Shown here: in pieces, positions 55,054 to 64,000 of the stretch
Position numbering within the stretch: position 1 is the stretch's first letter
Layout: every line of letters begins with the position of its first letter
Origin: Metopolophium dirhodum
Taxonomy: Eukaryota; Arthropoda; Insecta; Hemiptera; Aphididae
DNA length: 64,000 nt
Assembly (NCBI RefSeq): GCF_019925205.1
Contig: NC_083565.1
Coordinates: 26,750,241-26,814,240 of the forward strand
Direction of reading: 5' to 3'
The notes under the pieces: generated by a model
Told to the model about the DNA's origin: nothing
The model's database searches: none
The model's input: only the letters and a program-made list of their open reading frames with translations
Made by a program: the position numbers and the translations under genes

Positions 55054-56851
55054 GTGTAATATCTAATATATACTATGCAACAACTCTATACTTCAAAGTG
55101 AATATTTTGGAAATAATAATTCCTTAATATATAATATAAGGCGAGTTTAAGTAATTATAATATTATAGACTAGTGGATATGGTTAAAATGAAAAGTAATT
55201 GTCGCCGCCGCGACAATAGCAATGTATCCACCGACCGACCACACACAGTTATTATTAAGATTATTAATTATTATGTAATATGTAGATTAGACCGCAACCA
55301 GGTACTGTCCAACAAGGAACAGGCGCGGTGCAGCAATCAGTTCGTTCGCTCGTCGCAAACAGTCGACACGTAGCTACCTTTTTATAGGCGCGAATCGCCG
55401 TCGTTTTTTATACCGTACCTAGTTGTCGTGGCGCAAATCGCCAGCGTTATTATTATTGTTTTTGGTCGGGCACGAATCGCCGGCGCTATTATTATTGTTT
55501 TTGGTCGGGCGCGAATCGCCGGCGCTATTATTATTGTATTTAATTATTGTTACGACGCATTGTGTGTGCCGTCATTATTATTATAATTATTATTAAAAAC
55601 CATAGGATAGCTGGCCAGCTGATCACCGTCGTATTGTAAGTTTTTCTTATATATATATACTTTTATAAATATCTTTTTGTATTATCGGTTTGGTACAACC
55701 AGCGCCGTTTATAATTATAATTTATACATTTGTACCGCTGTGGTATTATTATATACTATATTGTGTATTATCAATATTATTAAATTAAATTTGTGAATTA
55801 TACAGAAACGCATTTCACCTAAAACGTGTTACAATTTTCTTTTAATTATATACACATCACATTACACACACATTTACACACCCACCCACACACTAGCACT
55901 CACAGGTCTTGCTCGGCGACCCCGTCCACTTCCTTTGAGTCGCTACACACACATACACATCTATACACAGGTCGGTCAGTGTGTGAGTACAGCGCGCGAA
56001 GTAAAAGCGATCGGGCCGTACGGGCTAACTATTGTTCCGTCCCCGGCACAATCAGTAATTATGTAAAAAATATTTGTGTTTAATTCAGGGCTTACAAACG
56101 TTATAATAACACTATGATTATAACGTTAAATTTTACTAAAAACGATTGAAATTTTTAAACGTAAATATAACGAAAAGCGATAATCACAAAAAATTAAATA
56201 CCGCAAAACAAAACATAACGATTAACAAAATATGTTATATATCATTAAACAAAACAAAAGTTAAATAGGGCAAGTTATAACTTAGCGGCGGCGCCTGGTA
56301 GGTGAGGGGTATCTCGCGCACGTACGCGACCGTGGTGGGTTCAGCCGTCGGCGGCAGGATCTGCTGGAATCTGCTGTCCGGTGTCATGGATCTGCTAGAG
56401 AGCATAGGAATATGACAGCAGGATCTGGTTTTGGAATTGTCTTTCTTATACTATTGACACTAAAGCGCTGACTCAAATGACTTCGATGTTTCCATCGGAA
56501 GTCATTGTTCAGACGAAAGTGATACTCGGATTATACGCCACTGATGAACAGATCGTTAAAGGCCAGTTGTTGGTACTTAACTCACTCCAGGTAGTTGATC
56601 ACAATTTGATGATAACAGTTGACACATTTTTGAGGGTTCATAGTTCATTCATTTTTCAGATATATTATAGACACGTCTTTATGTTTGAAACTATTTGTTT
56701 AGGTAGTTTAAAAACGTACACTTATTAATATTGCCACTCGATAAATAATTATTCATTATATTACATAATATATATATAATGCTGTTTAATCAGTTTAAAA
56801 AGTTGTAAGCAGTCTTTTTAAGTATAAATTATATCATTTTTTAATGTGTAG
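55054..56851. other. Non-coding, GC-richer patches and tandem repeats
   Basis: No supported gene. 55190-55250 contains TCGCCGCCGCGACAATA and CACCGACCGACCACAC, the inverted relative of 17960-18025. 55385-55545 holds a ~42-bp tandem repeat (CGCGAATCGCCGGCGCTATT with TATTATTGTTTTTGGTCGGG). 55855-55980 is CA-rich. The patch at 56285-56400 is GC-rich without an open reading structure. It may be the leader of a lost retroelement. Confidence 0.45.
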
Positions 56852-57200
56852 TGTTAAGAACCCCTGGTTATATTAGTTAGTATATGTATATCATAGTGTA
56901 TAATATAATATTGTATGACGGCGACTGTCTGGAATTGCTGCGACAGCAATTCCAGGCAAGCGCTGGGTACAGGCACGGCTCGTATAGCAAGCCGTGCCAA
57001 TGGCATTTCAGAGCAGTAGACGGAACATTGTGATTCGCACCAGAACATTATATTTGTCAGACCATTTTTTATAAAACATTAAATAATTCATTAAGTGAAT
57101 TGTAAGTTTTTCTTTTCAAGTTAAATATAGAGAGTAGTAATTAGTTCGAAAGTGTTCGTTGTTTTTATTTGTGCACGGACATCCAGGGAGATCCGTAACA
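56852..57200 (+). repeat. 5' LTR (~349 bp)
   Basis: It starts TGTTAAGAACC and ends ATCCGTAACA, four bases before a good primer site, which fixes the right end. The left end is inferred from the TGTTA/TAACA symmetry and cannot be checked, since the 3' LTR is outside. Two perfect hairpins lie inside (56929-56955 and 56972-56998). Confidence 0.7.
56929..56998 (+). promoter_or_regulatory. Twin hairpins inside the LTR
   Basis: CTGGAATTGCTG-CGA-CAGCAATTCCAG has a perfect 12-bp stem. GGCACGGCT with its complement AGCCGTGCC forms a second 9-bp stem 17 bp later. Both are GC-rich against the LTR. If transcribed they would fold stably in the R/U5 RNA. Confidence 0.6.
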
Positions 57201-57204
57201 TTTT

Positions 57205-57222
57205 TGGTGGCAGCGGTGGGAT
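57205..57222 (+). promoter_or_regulatory. Primer binding site, tRNA-Leu type
   Basis: TGGTGGCAGCGGTGGGAT is complementary to the 3' end of a Leu tRNA (…CCACCGCTGCCACCA as I remember it), 18 nt, four bases after the LTR. It would prime minus-strand DNA synthesis. Confidence 0.75.
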
Positions 57223-58223
57223 CATGACAAATATCAGTATCCCGTTACCACGAGCAATAGCCGAACTAGACTTTCAACAATATATTAGAAGAAAAGGAAA
57301 CGAACAAAAGCGTATCCATCCGAAACAGAACATTGTACACAAGTTGCGTAAGGTAACACTAATAGTATAAGATATTATTATTTTATAATATTTTATATAT
57401 TTTATATACATCTATATGGTGTGTATATATACATGCAAACGGTTGCGTGTGAACGTGTCTCTATAAACGCGCGATCAGCAAATTCCCGGCGTGGTGTAAA
57501 ACATACATACGCCGTCGAGAAAAAAAAAAAAAATTGACGACAGACAGCTGCCGTGTGTGTGTGGGCCTGGCGTACGTGTTGCCGCCGCCGTCGTGGTTGT
57601 GACGACATCCGTGTCGCCGCCGCCGACGTTTGAAAACTGACGACAACACAGCTGTTACGATAATACGATATCAGAGCCGCCGCGCGCCGCCCTCGTTGTT
57701 TATAAACACGATAGCGCCGCCGTAACGAATTTATATCAAAATATAACGATATATTTACGTTATTTAATCATCAAAGCCAAACCCAATAATTAATTATTGG
57801 TCCCCGCGCCAGCAGTTTCGGGGCGTAGAACATCGTTCCGAAGTGGTTAAGGTGTCGAAGAGGAAATTCGACGTGTTATTGTTCCGAGATCAATTCGACG
57901 TCATATACCAGAGCATTCAGCATCAATCACAACGACCAGACGCAGACGAACACTGAACATTTCAATCCATTATAGTCGAACAATTGTGGTGGTCGTGAGT
58001 ATTTAGCATTAAGTTTTCAGCTCTGTTTATAGTTAAATAATTTTTTTTTACAAACATAGGATAATAAATTATTATACATCGTATATTAACATAAACCTAT
58101 GGTAGAAAAAAGGTATTTCTTTGTAAACACATGTTCTTAGTGTTTCTTATTCCGAATTCTCTTTTTTTATATCTCTTTACGATTAGAGAATAAACATTTT
58201 AGGAAACTCTTAGGCAAACTTTA
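57223..58223 (+). promoter_or_regulatory. Leader with probable intron
   Basis: No conserved ORF is seen; it has a GC-rich tract at 57440-57720. A donor GGTC/GTGAGT at 57994/57995 and an acceptor ATTTTAG at 58202 would remove about 208 nt just ahead of the gag start at 58224. The exon after this acceptor begins GAAACTC, as does the exon at 63512 ahead of env. Confidence 0.45.
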
Positions 58224-59720
58224 ATGAGCGCAAATTCGGGGGAGGATTCAACCACCAAGGGGGCTAACACGTCCGTTATTGATACCCCTACCCCTACACC
58301 AAGAGTAAGTTTACCTGTAAGGTGCTCCAATCCCGACAATCCAAATTCCGAGCGTCAAATACACGAACTTTCCGTCGACCATTTACTTATTAAGGAGGCG
58401 GATTTGTCTGTAGCAACAAATAGTCTTTTAACCGAAGTTAACGAAGAACTTAGGGAAATAGACAAAAGTTTAATTCACGTCGCCTTCGAAACCACTTCAA
58501 CAGAAAATTCAGAAAATTCCCAAAACACAAAAATTCTACAGACCAATCAAGAAAAACTATTAGACTGGTCTTCAAACGACACAGTTGAATCGACAAACCA
58601 AGGAATTAAGCTTTTTGTAAATCAAAAACCATTGGAAATAATGGGAGATAAAAATCAACCAACAGAGAGTGGTGCACTAGGACCACAGTTGAACACAGAC
58701 ATTTCAAATAATCCAGATTTAAGCCAATTAATTGATCTAAAGATTCAGGAAATCATGAAGACAAGAGATAGCACCAGTTCGAGACATGGAGAATCGATAT
58801 CAAATAATCAAATAGGACTTCAAGATGCGATTAGGCCACTACCAAAGTCATTTGATGGAAAAGACACCGAAAATTTAGAGATTTTCCTTGAAAAATGCGA
58901 ATTTGTTGTGTCATGTGTAGTGGAACCGGCAATTCCAAACCAGGTTAACCAGGAAAGCGAGGCAGGCAACAAAGTTTAAAACATTCGACACATGGGAAGA
59001 ATTACGAGAAACACTTAAAACAAGTCTAGAACCTCGGCGAACCACACAACATCTATTTTTAGAATTGTACGCCATCAAACAAAAAAATGGTGAAGATATT
59101 CTGACCTACTCCATGAGAGTAGAAGCTTTACAAAATCTTATCATTGAACAGGAAACTGCAGACTTTTCACCAGAAATTGCTCAAGCGATGGAAATTTCTA
59201 TTAAGAGACAGGTAATTCAAATCTTTATGGAAGGCTTGGGGAACCTAAAGGACTACATTAAGGCAAGAAACCCGCTTACTTTAGATAAGGCAATACAAGC
59301 CCCCGAGAGGAAGAACGGATTAGGATGTCATATTGTCATCCAAAGAATCCAAGAAACTGTACAAAGGAAACTCGGTGGCAACGAAAAATCCAAATGGTTC
59401 TTGCAACATTTGCAATAAACCAGGACATTGGGCCCGCGATTGTAGATCCAACCGAGGTAACAACACAAATCAATCAAAAAATTCCAGCACGCCACACGGA
59501 ACCTCCAAAGCTACAGTGAACACTGTCACGTGCCAGTACTGTAAAACATCCGGGGCACACAAAAGATGTATGCCGGAAATTAAAATATGTTACCGGGAAA
59601 AGGAATGAAGCAGCTCAAGCAGAGACTTCGGAAAACCAAAATCAACTGGGCGCTTCCGGCGGACGTCCGGTAGGGAGCATAAAAAGCGCCGCCATATCAT
59701 TTCCAGAATCTTCACATTAA
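58224..59720 (+). pseudogene. Gag, frameshifted
   Basis: The first frame (58224-58979) gives a polar N-terminal region and the capsid start (LPKSFDGKDTENLEIFLEKC). The capsid continues in a second frame (about 58960-59310; YAIKQKNGEDILTYSMRVEAL) and the nucleocapsid in a third. The nucleocapsid has two zinc knuckles: CNICNKPGHWARDC (59402-59443, CX2CX4HX4C), and a second whose last Cys falls after another shift at about 59560. At least three indels are needed to explain this, so no full Gag can be made. Confidence 0.85.
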
Positions 59721-59734
59721 AGTCAAATTGAACA

Positions 59735-59960
59735 GATAATACGTTTACATGCAGAACATCTCAGACAATTAACCCCAATGCTAAATTTTTACTGGATTCA
59801 GGAAGTGATCTCAATCTAATTAAAATTTGTTCACTTTTGGATCAGGTAATGGTATACGAAGATACCATTTACTATTTAAAGGGCATCAACGAACAGGTTA
59901 GTCCCAACATTAGGACGGACAACTATAAGTATTCAAATTGGCGAGCGTATGATGCAAGTA
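59735..59960 (+). pseudogene. Aspartic protease part of pol
   Basis: KFLLDSGSDLNLIK at about 59780-59821 holds the catalytic DSGS. It is in a frame different from the RT frame, which takes over near 59915 with IGERMMQVEF. ILGKPFI at the domain end (residues 20-26 of the next ORF) matches the usual ILGxxF motif. A one-base shift separates the two halves. Confidence 0.75.
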
Positions 59961-61805
59961 GAATTTCAATTAGTACATTCCAACTTTCCCATTACACAAG
60001 ATGTAATTTTAGGGAAACCCTTTATAATAGGGAACCATACGATCATTAATTATCAAACTAATGAATTAATAGTACCAGATACCGATAACATGAAAATCCA
60101 AGCTCGAACAGAAACTTTAATCGCAATACCTATCACAGAATATCAAGAGGGTGAAACACTTTTAATCCCAGCTCAAAAGGTTTCAGAGAATATCCTATGT
60201 AGCAATACGGTTAACCAAGTGCACCAGAATCAGATACTCATAGCGGTGATTAATCCCACGGAATCTTCAGTGGAACTTACCCAAGCACAAACGAAATCAA
60301 TTACTATCTATAAGTTTGATGAAGTTAATGTTTATGCAACTCAGAACATACCAGAAAAGATCAGCGGACAAGGCCGTTTAGAAACCCTAAGGGAAAAATT
60401 AAATTTGGATCATCTAAACCAAGAAGAAAGAGAATCTCTTATGCCAATATGTGAGGAATACTCAAATATCTTCCATCTAGACGGAGATAAACTATCTTGC
60501 ACTGACCAGATTTATCATGAGATCAAAACAAGTGAGGCCACACAACCGATTAATGTACGTCCATATCGGTTGCCTTTTAAGCATAGACAAGAAATTGACA
60601 GACAAATTCAGAAGCTTGAGGAGGACAACATTATTGCCCCGAGCAAAAGCCCTTGGAATGCGCCATTACTCGTAGTTACCAAGAAGTCTGATGAAAACGG
60701 AGTCGTGAAGTATCGCGTGTGCGTGGACTTCAGAAAGTTAAACCAGATATCAACAGGAGACGCGTATCCTCTACCGACCATTACAGAAATTCTGGACCAA
60801 TTGGGAAAATTCAAGTACTACACTACGTTGAATTTGGCCCAAGGGTACCATCAAGTCAAAATGCACCCAGATCATTGCAATAAAACCGCCTTTTCTACGG
60901 ACAAAGGTCATTTCGAATTTTTAAGAGTTCCATTCGGGTTGAAGGGAGCTCCAGCCACTTTCCAACGTCTAATGAATTCCGTATTAACGGGATTGAATGG
61001 GATCAAAGCATTTGTGTATTTGGACGACATCATTTTTTATGCCCTAGACCTTGAAGATCATTCAAGGAAATTAAAAGAAGTATTCGCCAGATTACTAGAA
61101 GCAAACCTCAAACTCCAACCGTCAAAATGTTCATTCATGCGAAAAGAAGTGAACTATTTAGGACATGTTATAACCGACAAAGGAGTAAGGCCTAACCCAC
61201 AAAAGATTGATTGCGTAGTAAAATTTCCAACGCCAACAAGTGCTAAGGAAATCAAATCATTCTTGGGTCTGTCAGGCTATTACCGACGTTTCGTTCCGAA
61301 TTATGGACAAATTGCAAAACCGCTCACGTCGTTATTAAAGAAGGATGTTCCATTTTATTGGTCGGATCTTTGCCAAGAATCGTTTGACAAATTAAAAGCT
61401 ATTCTCACCAAAGAACCTCTCCTACAATACCCTGATTTTGAGCAACCATTCAATCTCACATGTGACGCCAGCAATTTTGCAATTGGCTGCATATTATCTC
61501 AAGGACCAATTGGGAAAGATCTACCAATTGCATATGCATCGCGCACTCCAAACAAAGCAGAGCAAAATTATAATACAACGGAGAAGGAACTTTGTGCAAT
61601 AGTATGGGGAGTCAAACAATACCGACCGTATCTATATGGTCAGAAATTCAAAATTATTACAGATCATCGAGCGTTAGGCTGGCTTTTCAACGTAAAGGAC
61701 CCGGGGTCCCGATTAATCCGATGGAGGTTGAAACTAGAAGAATATGAGTATGAAATCCACTATAAGCCAGGTGTTGCTAACACCAACTCTGATGCATTAA
61801 GTTGA
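59949..61805 (+). pseudogene. Reverse transcriptase and RNase H of pol
   Basis: This is a 618-codon open piece of the polyprotein. RT spans about 195-420, with RVCVDFRKLN (256-265), FLRVPFGLKGAPATFQ (324-339) and YLDD (357-360). Motif A reads TLNLAQGYHQV, with Asn295 where the first catalytic Asp should be. RNase H spans about 500-618, with CDAS (Asp506), EKEL (Glu546) and TDH (Asp572), ending SDALS before TGA at 61803. The residue expected after SDALS in this family is Arg (CGA), so the stop is probably a C-to-T change. Tether and thumb regions look normal. Confidence 0.92.
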
Positions 61806-62440
61806 ATCAGAACTGTCACGACTAGATCCAAAATCAAGTCAGAACCTTCAAGACTAGAAGATAGGGTAACGTCTAAAAATGGTTCCGACAGAATAAACAT
61901 TATAGATTTACCGGAAGTCTCGAACACTTCAGAACCTCTATACAATACAGAGCCTTCCGATGAATACCAATTTTTTTTAAATACCGAAGCTAAACCTACT
62001 ACCAATGTAATTGAGTTACCAGGTAATATTTTCGACTCAGAACCTACTATATCAATAGCACATAGCGTTTCCGCTGATTTTAATATGTCTCGAGGTATCG
62101 CCCTTCAAATGAGACGGAAATTCGGGCAGGTGGACCAATTGCGAAAAGAACAAAAATCAGTTACTGATGTAACCGTTATTCAGTCAGAACAACGAACAAT
62201 ATTTTATTTATTAACAAAAGAGCATCACTGGCAAAAGTCGACGTATCAAGCAATCTATAGTTGTTTACAGAAACTTAAAGAATTGTGTATGCAATTAAAA
62301 ATAACCAGTCTAGCTTGTCCAAGGATTGGAAGTGAAGCAGATGGACTACAATGGGAAATCATCCGAAACATGTATCGAAACACCTTTGGAAATTTGAAAC
62401 ATCAAAGTCTGTATCTACACCAGAGATGAATTAACAGAAG
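61806..62440 (+). pseudogene. Pol segment with OARD1/TARG1-like macrodomain
   Basis: After the TGA the same frame continues to 62429. A polar linker (61806-62005) leads into a macrodomain of the OARD1 (TARG1) type: SIAHSVSADFNMSRGIALQM, RRKFG, FYLLTKEHH and ACPRIGSEADGLQWE. The Lys of LTK (about 62217-62219) and Asp of ADGLQW (about 62340) match the catalytic Lys and Asp of TARG1. The last strand (IKVCIYTRDE) is reached after a one-base shift at about 62385-62400. TARG1 removes ADP-ribose from modified acidic side chains and hydrolyses O-acetyl-ADP-ribose. Two glycines of the ADP-ribose loops are changed (MSRG, GSEAD), so activity is uncertain. Confidence 0.85.
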
Positions 62441-63486
62441 ATCAGAAAATACAGAAAAAAAAAGAATTGCATGAAAACCCGCTAGGAGGACATCATGGAT
62501 TAACTAGAACGTTCAATAAGATGTATGAAGAACATAACTGGAAGGGCATGAGAAAACAAATCAAACAATTCATAAAAAAATGTCCAGATTGTCAAAAGAA
62601 TAAAACAGCGACAAGAACACCAAAAGAGCCTATGGTGATTACCAGCACAGCTACCAGAGCCTTCGAAAAGATATTCCTAGATGTCGTAGGACCACTACCT
62701 CGTTCACATAGTGGAAATTCTTTCATCTTAACTTTACAAGATGACCTCACTAAATTCGCATGGGCTTCCCCCATGGAGAATCATGAAGCGAATACGGTAG
62801 CACAACATTTTGTGACCAAATTCGTGTGCTTACACGGAATACCACAAAGTCTGGTGACAGACTGTGGTACGGAATTTTTAAGCAACGTTTTTAAAGAGGT
62901 GTGTAAACTCCTTAAAATTCGACAGACGTCGACCACACCTTACCACCCTCAGAGCAATGGCAGTCTCGAAAGAAGTCATCGTTCTTTTGCAGAATATTTA
63001 CGAAATTTTATCGGAAAAGATCAACTAAACTGGGATACCAAAATTCCATATGCGATGTTTTGCCATAACTCCACTGTTCATTCAGCCACAAAATTCCAGC
63101 CATACCATTTGGTTTATGGAAATTCTGTAAAAATCCCCACATCTTTCACTAACGAACCAGAACCTCAGTACAATTATAATGACTACCAATTCGAAGTCAA
63201 AAGACAAATGCAAGAAGCTCAGGCTTTTGCAAGAAGCAATTTGCTGGAAGCAAAGAGTAAGTCAAAGGAAGAGTACGACAAAACAGCAAAACATCAAATT
63301 TTTGAAGTTGGTCAGAAGGTTTTACTACAAGAAAAAGCCGCGAAAAACAAACTGGCCCCGAAGTGGTTGGGTCCGTATGAAATTTTAGATGTAAATCCGA
63401 CAAATAAAAATATAACCATAAAAAAAAGTAACAAGAAGAATCAGACCATACACCAAAATTTACTAAAGTTATTTCACGAAAAATGA
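62441..63486 (+). CDS. Integrase part of pol
   Basis: The intact frame from 62467 (339 aa) is really the C-terminal section of the polyprotein; its frame differs by one from the macrodomain. The zinc-binding H2C2 part is at His2, His9 (GGHHG) and Cys39/Cys42 (CPDC). The DDE catalytic core has Asp72 (FLDVVGPL), Asp132 (TDCGTEF, with Cys where Gln or Asn is usual) and Glu168 (SLERSH). The C-terminal KWLGPYEIL (about 303-311) is the usual GPY/F-like module. It ends 25 bp before the env splice acceptor. Confidence 0.92.
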
Positions 63487-63521
63487 AACAAGAAAAATTA
63501 ATTTGTTCCAGGAAACTCATC

Positions 63522-64000
63522 ATGGCATTCTTTGGAATTTCCAAGAAAAATCCGTCATTCCCGAAAATGGTAATCCTGATAATGTGGATATGGGATAGTA
63601 CATCAGAAGCTCAAGAGAATTATAACATTGCTACCTTCCCGGATCACAAAGGATTCTATTATGAATCTCACGGAATGATCAAAACTTCTCACACTAAATG
63701 GAACTTGGTTACGTATGTGGATATTGGAATCTTGACCACAAAATATGAAAAGTTGATGACCCAGTATAGCGAAATGGAGACAATTTGTAAGCAAATGATA
63801 GCAAACTTTGGTAATTCAGAAATAGAAAACATTTGTAATCAATTCGTAAACCAATTTTCTACTACAACCCGTCCATATTTATATGAAATTCAGTTAAATC
63901 GTCGTAACGCGATGTTATCGATAGAGCATAACTCAAATAATGAAATTCGAAATCGCCGAGGATTGGGAGGTACCTTCAAGCGCCTGATCAATGTTTTGTA
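63522..64000 (+). CDS. Envelope gene, 5' part (runs off the window)
   Basis: The ATG at 63522 opens 159 codons without a stop to the edge. It begins with a short basic stretch and a hydrophobic segment (17-24) suited to a signal peptide. A heptad-like helix follows (60-115), and a furin-type site RNRR/G lies at 143-147, before a Gly-rich start of the transmembrane subunit. This matches the general plan of errantivirus envelope proteins related to the baculovirus F protein. Eleven bases upstream of the ATG is a splice acceptor (TTTGTTCCAG/GAAACTC), so it is probably made from a spliced mRNA. Confidence 0.8.
   Translation, partial: MAFFGISKKNPSFPKMVILIMWIWDSTSEAQENYNIATFPDHKGFYYESHGMIKTSHTKWNLVTYVDIGILTTKYEKLMTQYSEMETICKQMIANFGNSEIENICNQFVNQFSTTTRPYLYEIQLNRRNAMLSIEHNSNNEIRNRRGLGGTFKRLINVL

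Larger units (their letters stand above)
56852..64000 (+). mobile_element. Gypsy/errantivirus-like LTR element (5' 7.1 kb)
   Basis: In order: 5' LTR, primer binding site, long leader, gag, protease, RT, RNase H, macrodomain, integrase, and an envelope gene that runs off the window with the 3' LTR. An envelope after pol makes it errantivirus-like. It is decayed: several gag frameshifts, a shift between protease and RT, a TGA after RNase H, and a shift between macrodomain and integrase. Confidence 0.92.

Noticed and set aside
57152..57370. 72-codon frame in the Gypsy leader as a gene
   Set aside because: It starts inside the LTR and crosses the primer site. There is no recognisable content, so it is probably leader sequence.
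1..64000. CRISPR arrays, bacterial operons or rRNA genes
   Set aside because: All tandem arrays have contiguous units without spacers, and genes show introns and eukaryotic elements. No rRNA motif was recognised.

Overview
The window looks like a piece of an insect nuclear genome, most likely an aphid. It is AT-rich, full of short TAGGTAGGTA-type motifs and dispersed repeats, its genes have GT-AG introns, and its mobile elements are of arthropod type (Polinton/Maverick, MULE, Gypsy with an envelope gene, LINEs, Helitron). I find no convincing ordinary host gene. Species assignment is inference, because no single-copy marker gene is present.

1-24.7 kb is non-coding repeat territory. It holds a ~1.5 kb interspersed repeat (copies at 1-1168 and 23.02-24.51 kb, fragments elsewhere), several tandem arrays, a probable Helitron end at 7.78 kb, two large inverted repeat arms (9.66-10.36 and 14.99-15.65 kb), a GC-rich island (12.56-13.44 kb), and a ~0.65 kb segmental duplication whose second copy (22.48-24.66 kb) is split by the 1.5 kb repeat. 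24.75-34.65 kb is a nest of LINE fragments. A Jockey-like LINE with endonuclease, RT and RNase H is split by a 3.8 kb foldback element (25098-28919, 9-bp target duplication) and by a second LINE fragment. A tRNA-derived SINE, a third LINE with an 11-bp target duplication and a 517-bp solo LTR follow.

36.01-55.04 kb is one clean nested structure. A MULE DNA transposon (TIRs, 10-bp target duplication, FLYWCH plus MULE transposase gene with one intron) was hit within its coding sequence by a 16,563-bp Polinton/Maverick (315/328-bp TIRs, 6-bp target duplication GGTAAT). Reading leftward from about 41.7 kb, the Polinton carries a PLA2-like core protein, a cysteine protease, two tandem penton-like genes, a small basic ORF and a capsid-like gene. 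Reading rightward it has a packaging ATPase, a DUF8207-like gene and an integrase, and further right a large protein-primed DNA polymerase on the minus strand. Its right third is an accessory zone: two coiled-coil ORFs, a divergent promoter pair around 66-bp repeats, a four-exon gene of unknown function, an unknown 206-aa ORF and a single-BIR protein. All core genes look intact except the ATPase, which is frameshifted at its P-loop.

56.85-64.00 kb is the 5' LTR, tRNA-Leu-type primer site, leader, gag, pol and the start of env of a Gypsy/errantivirus-like element that runs off the window. It is decayed (frameshifts, a stop, an RT active-site change). Its most striking feature is an OARD1/TARG1-like macrodomain between RNase H and integrase, in the same frame as pol. 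This, the accessory zone of the Polinton and the foldback element are the main discoveries offered here.
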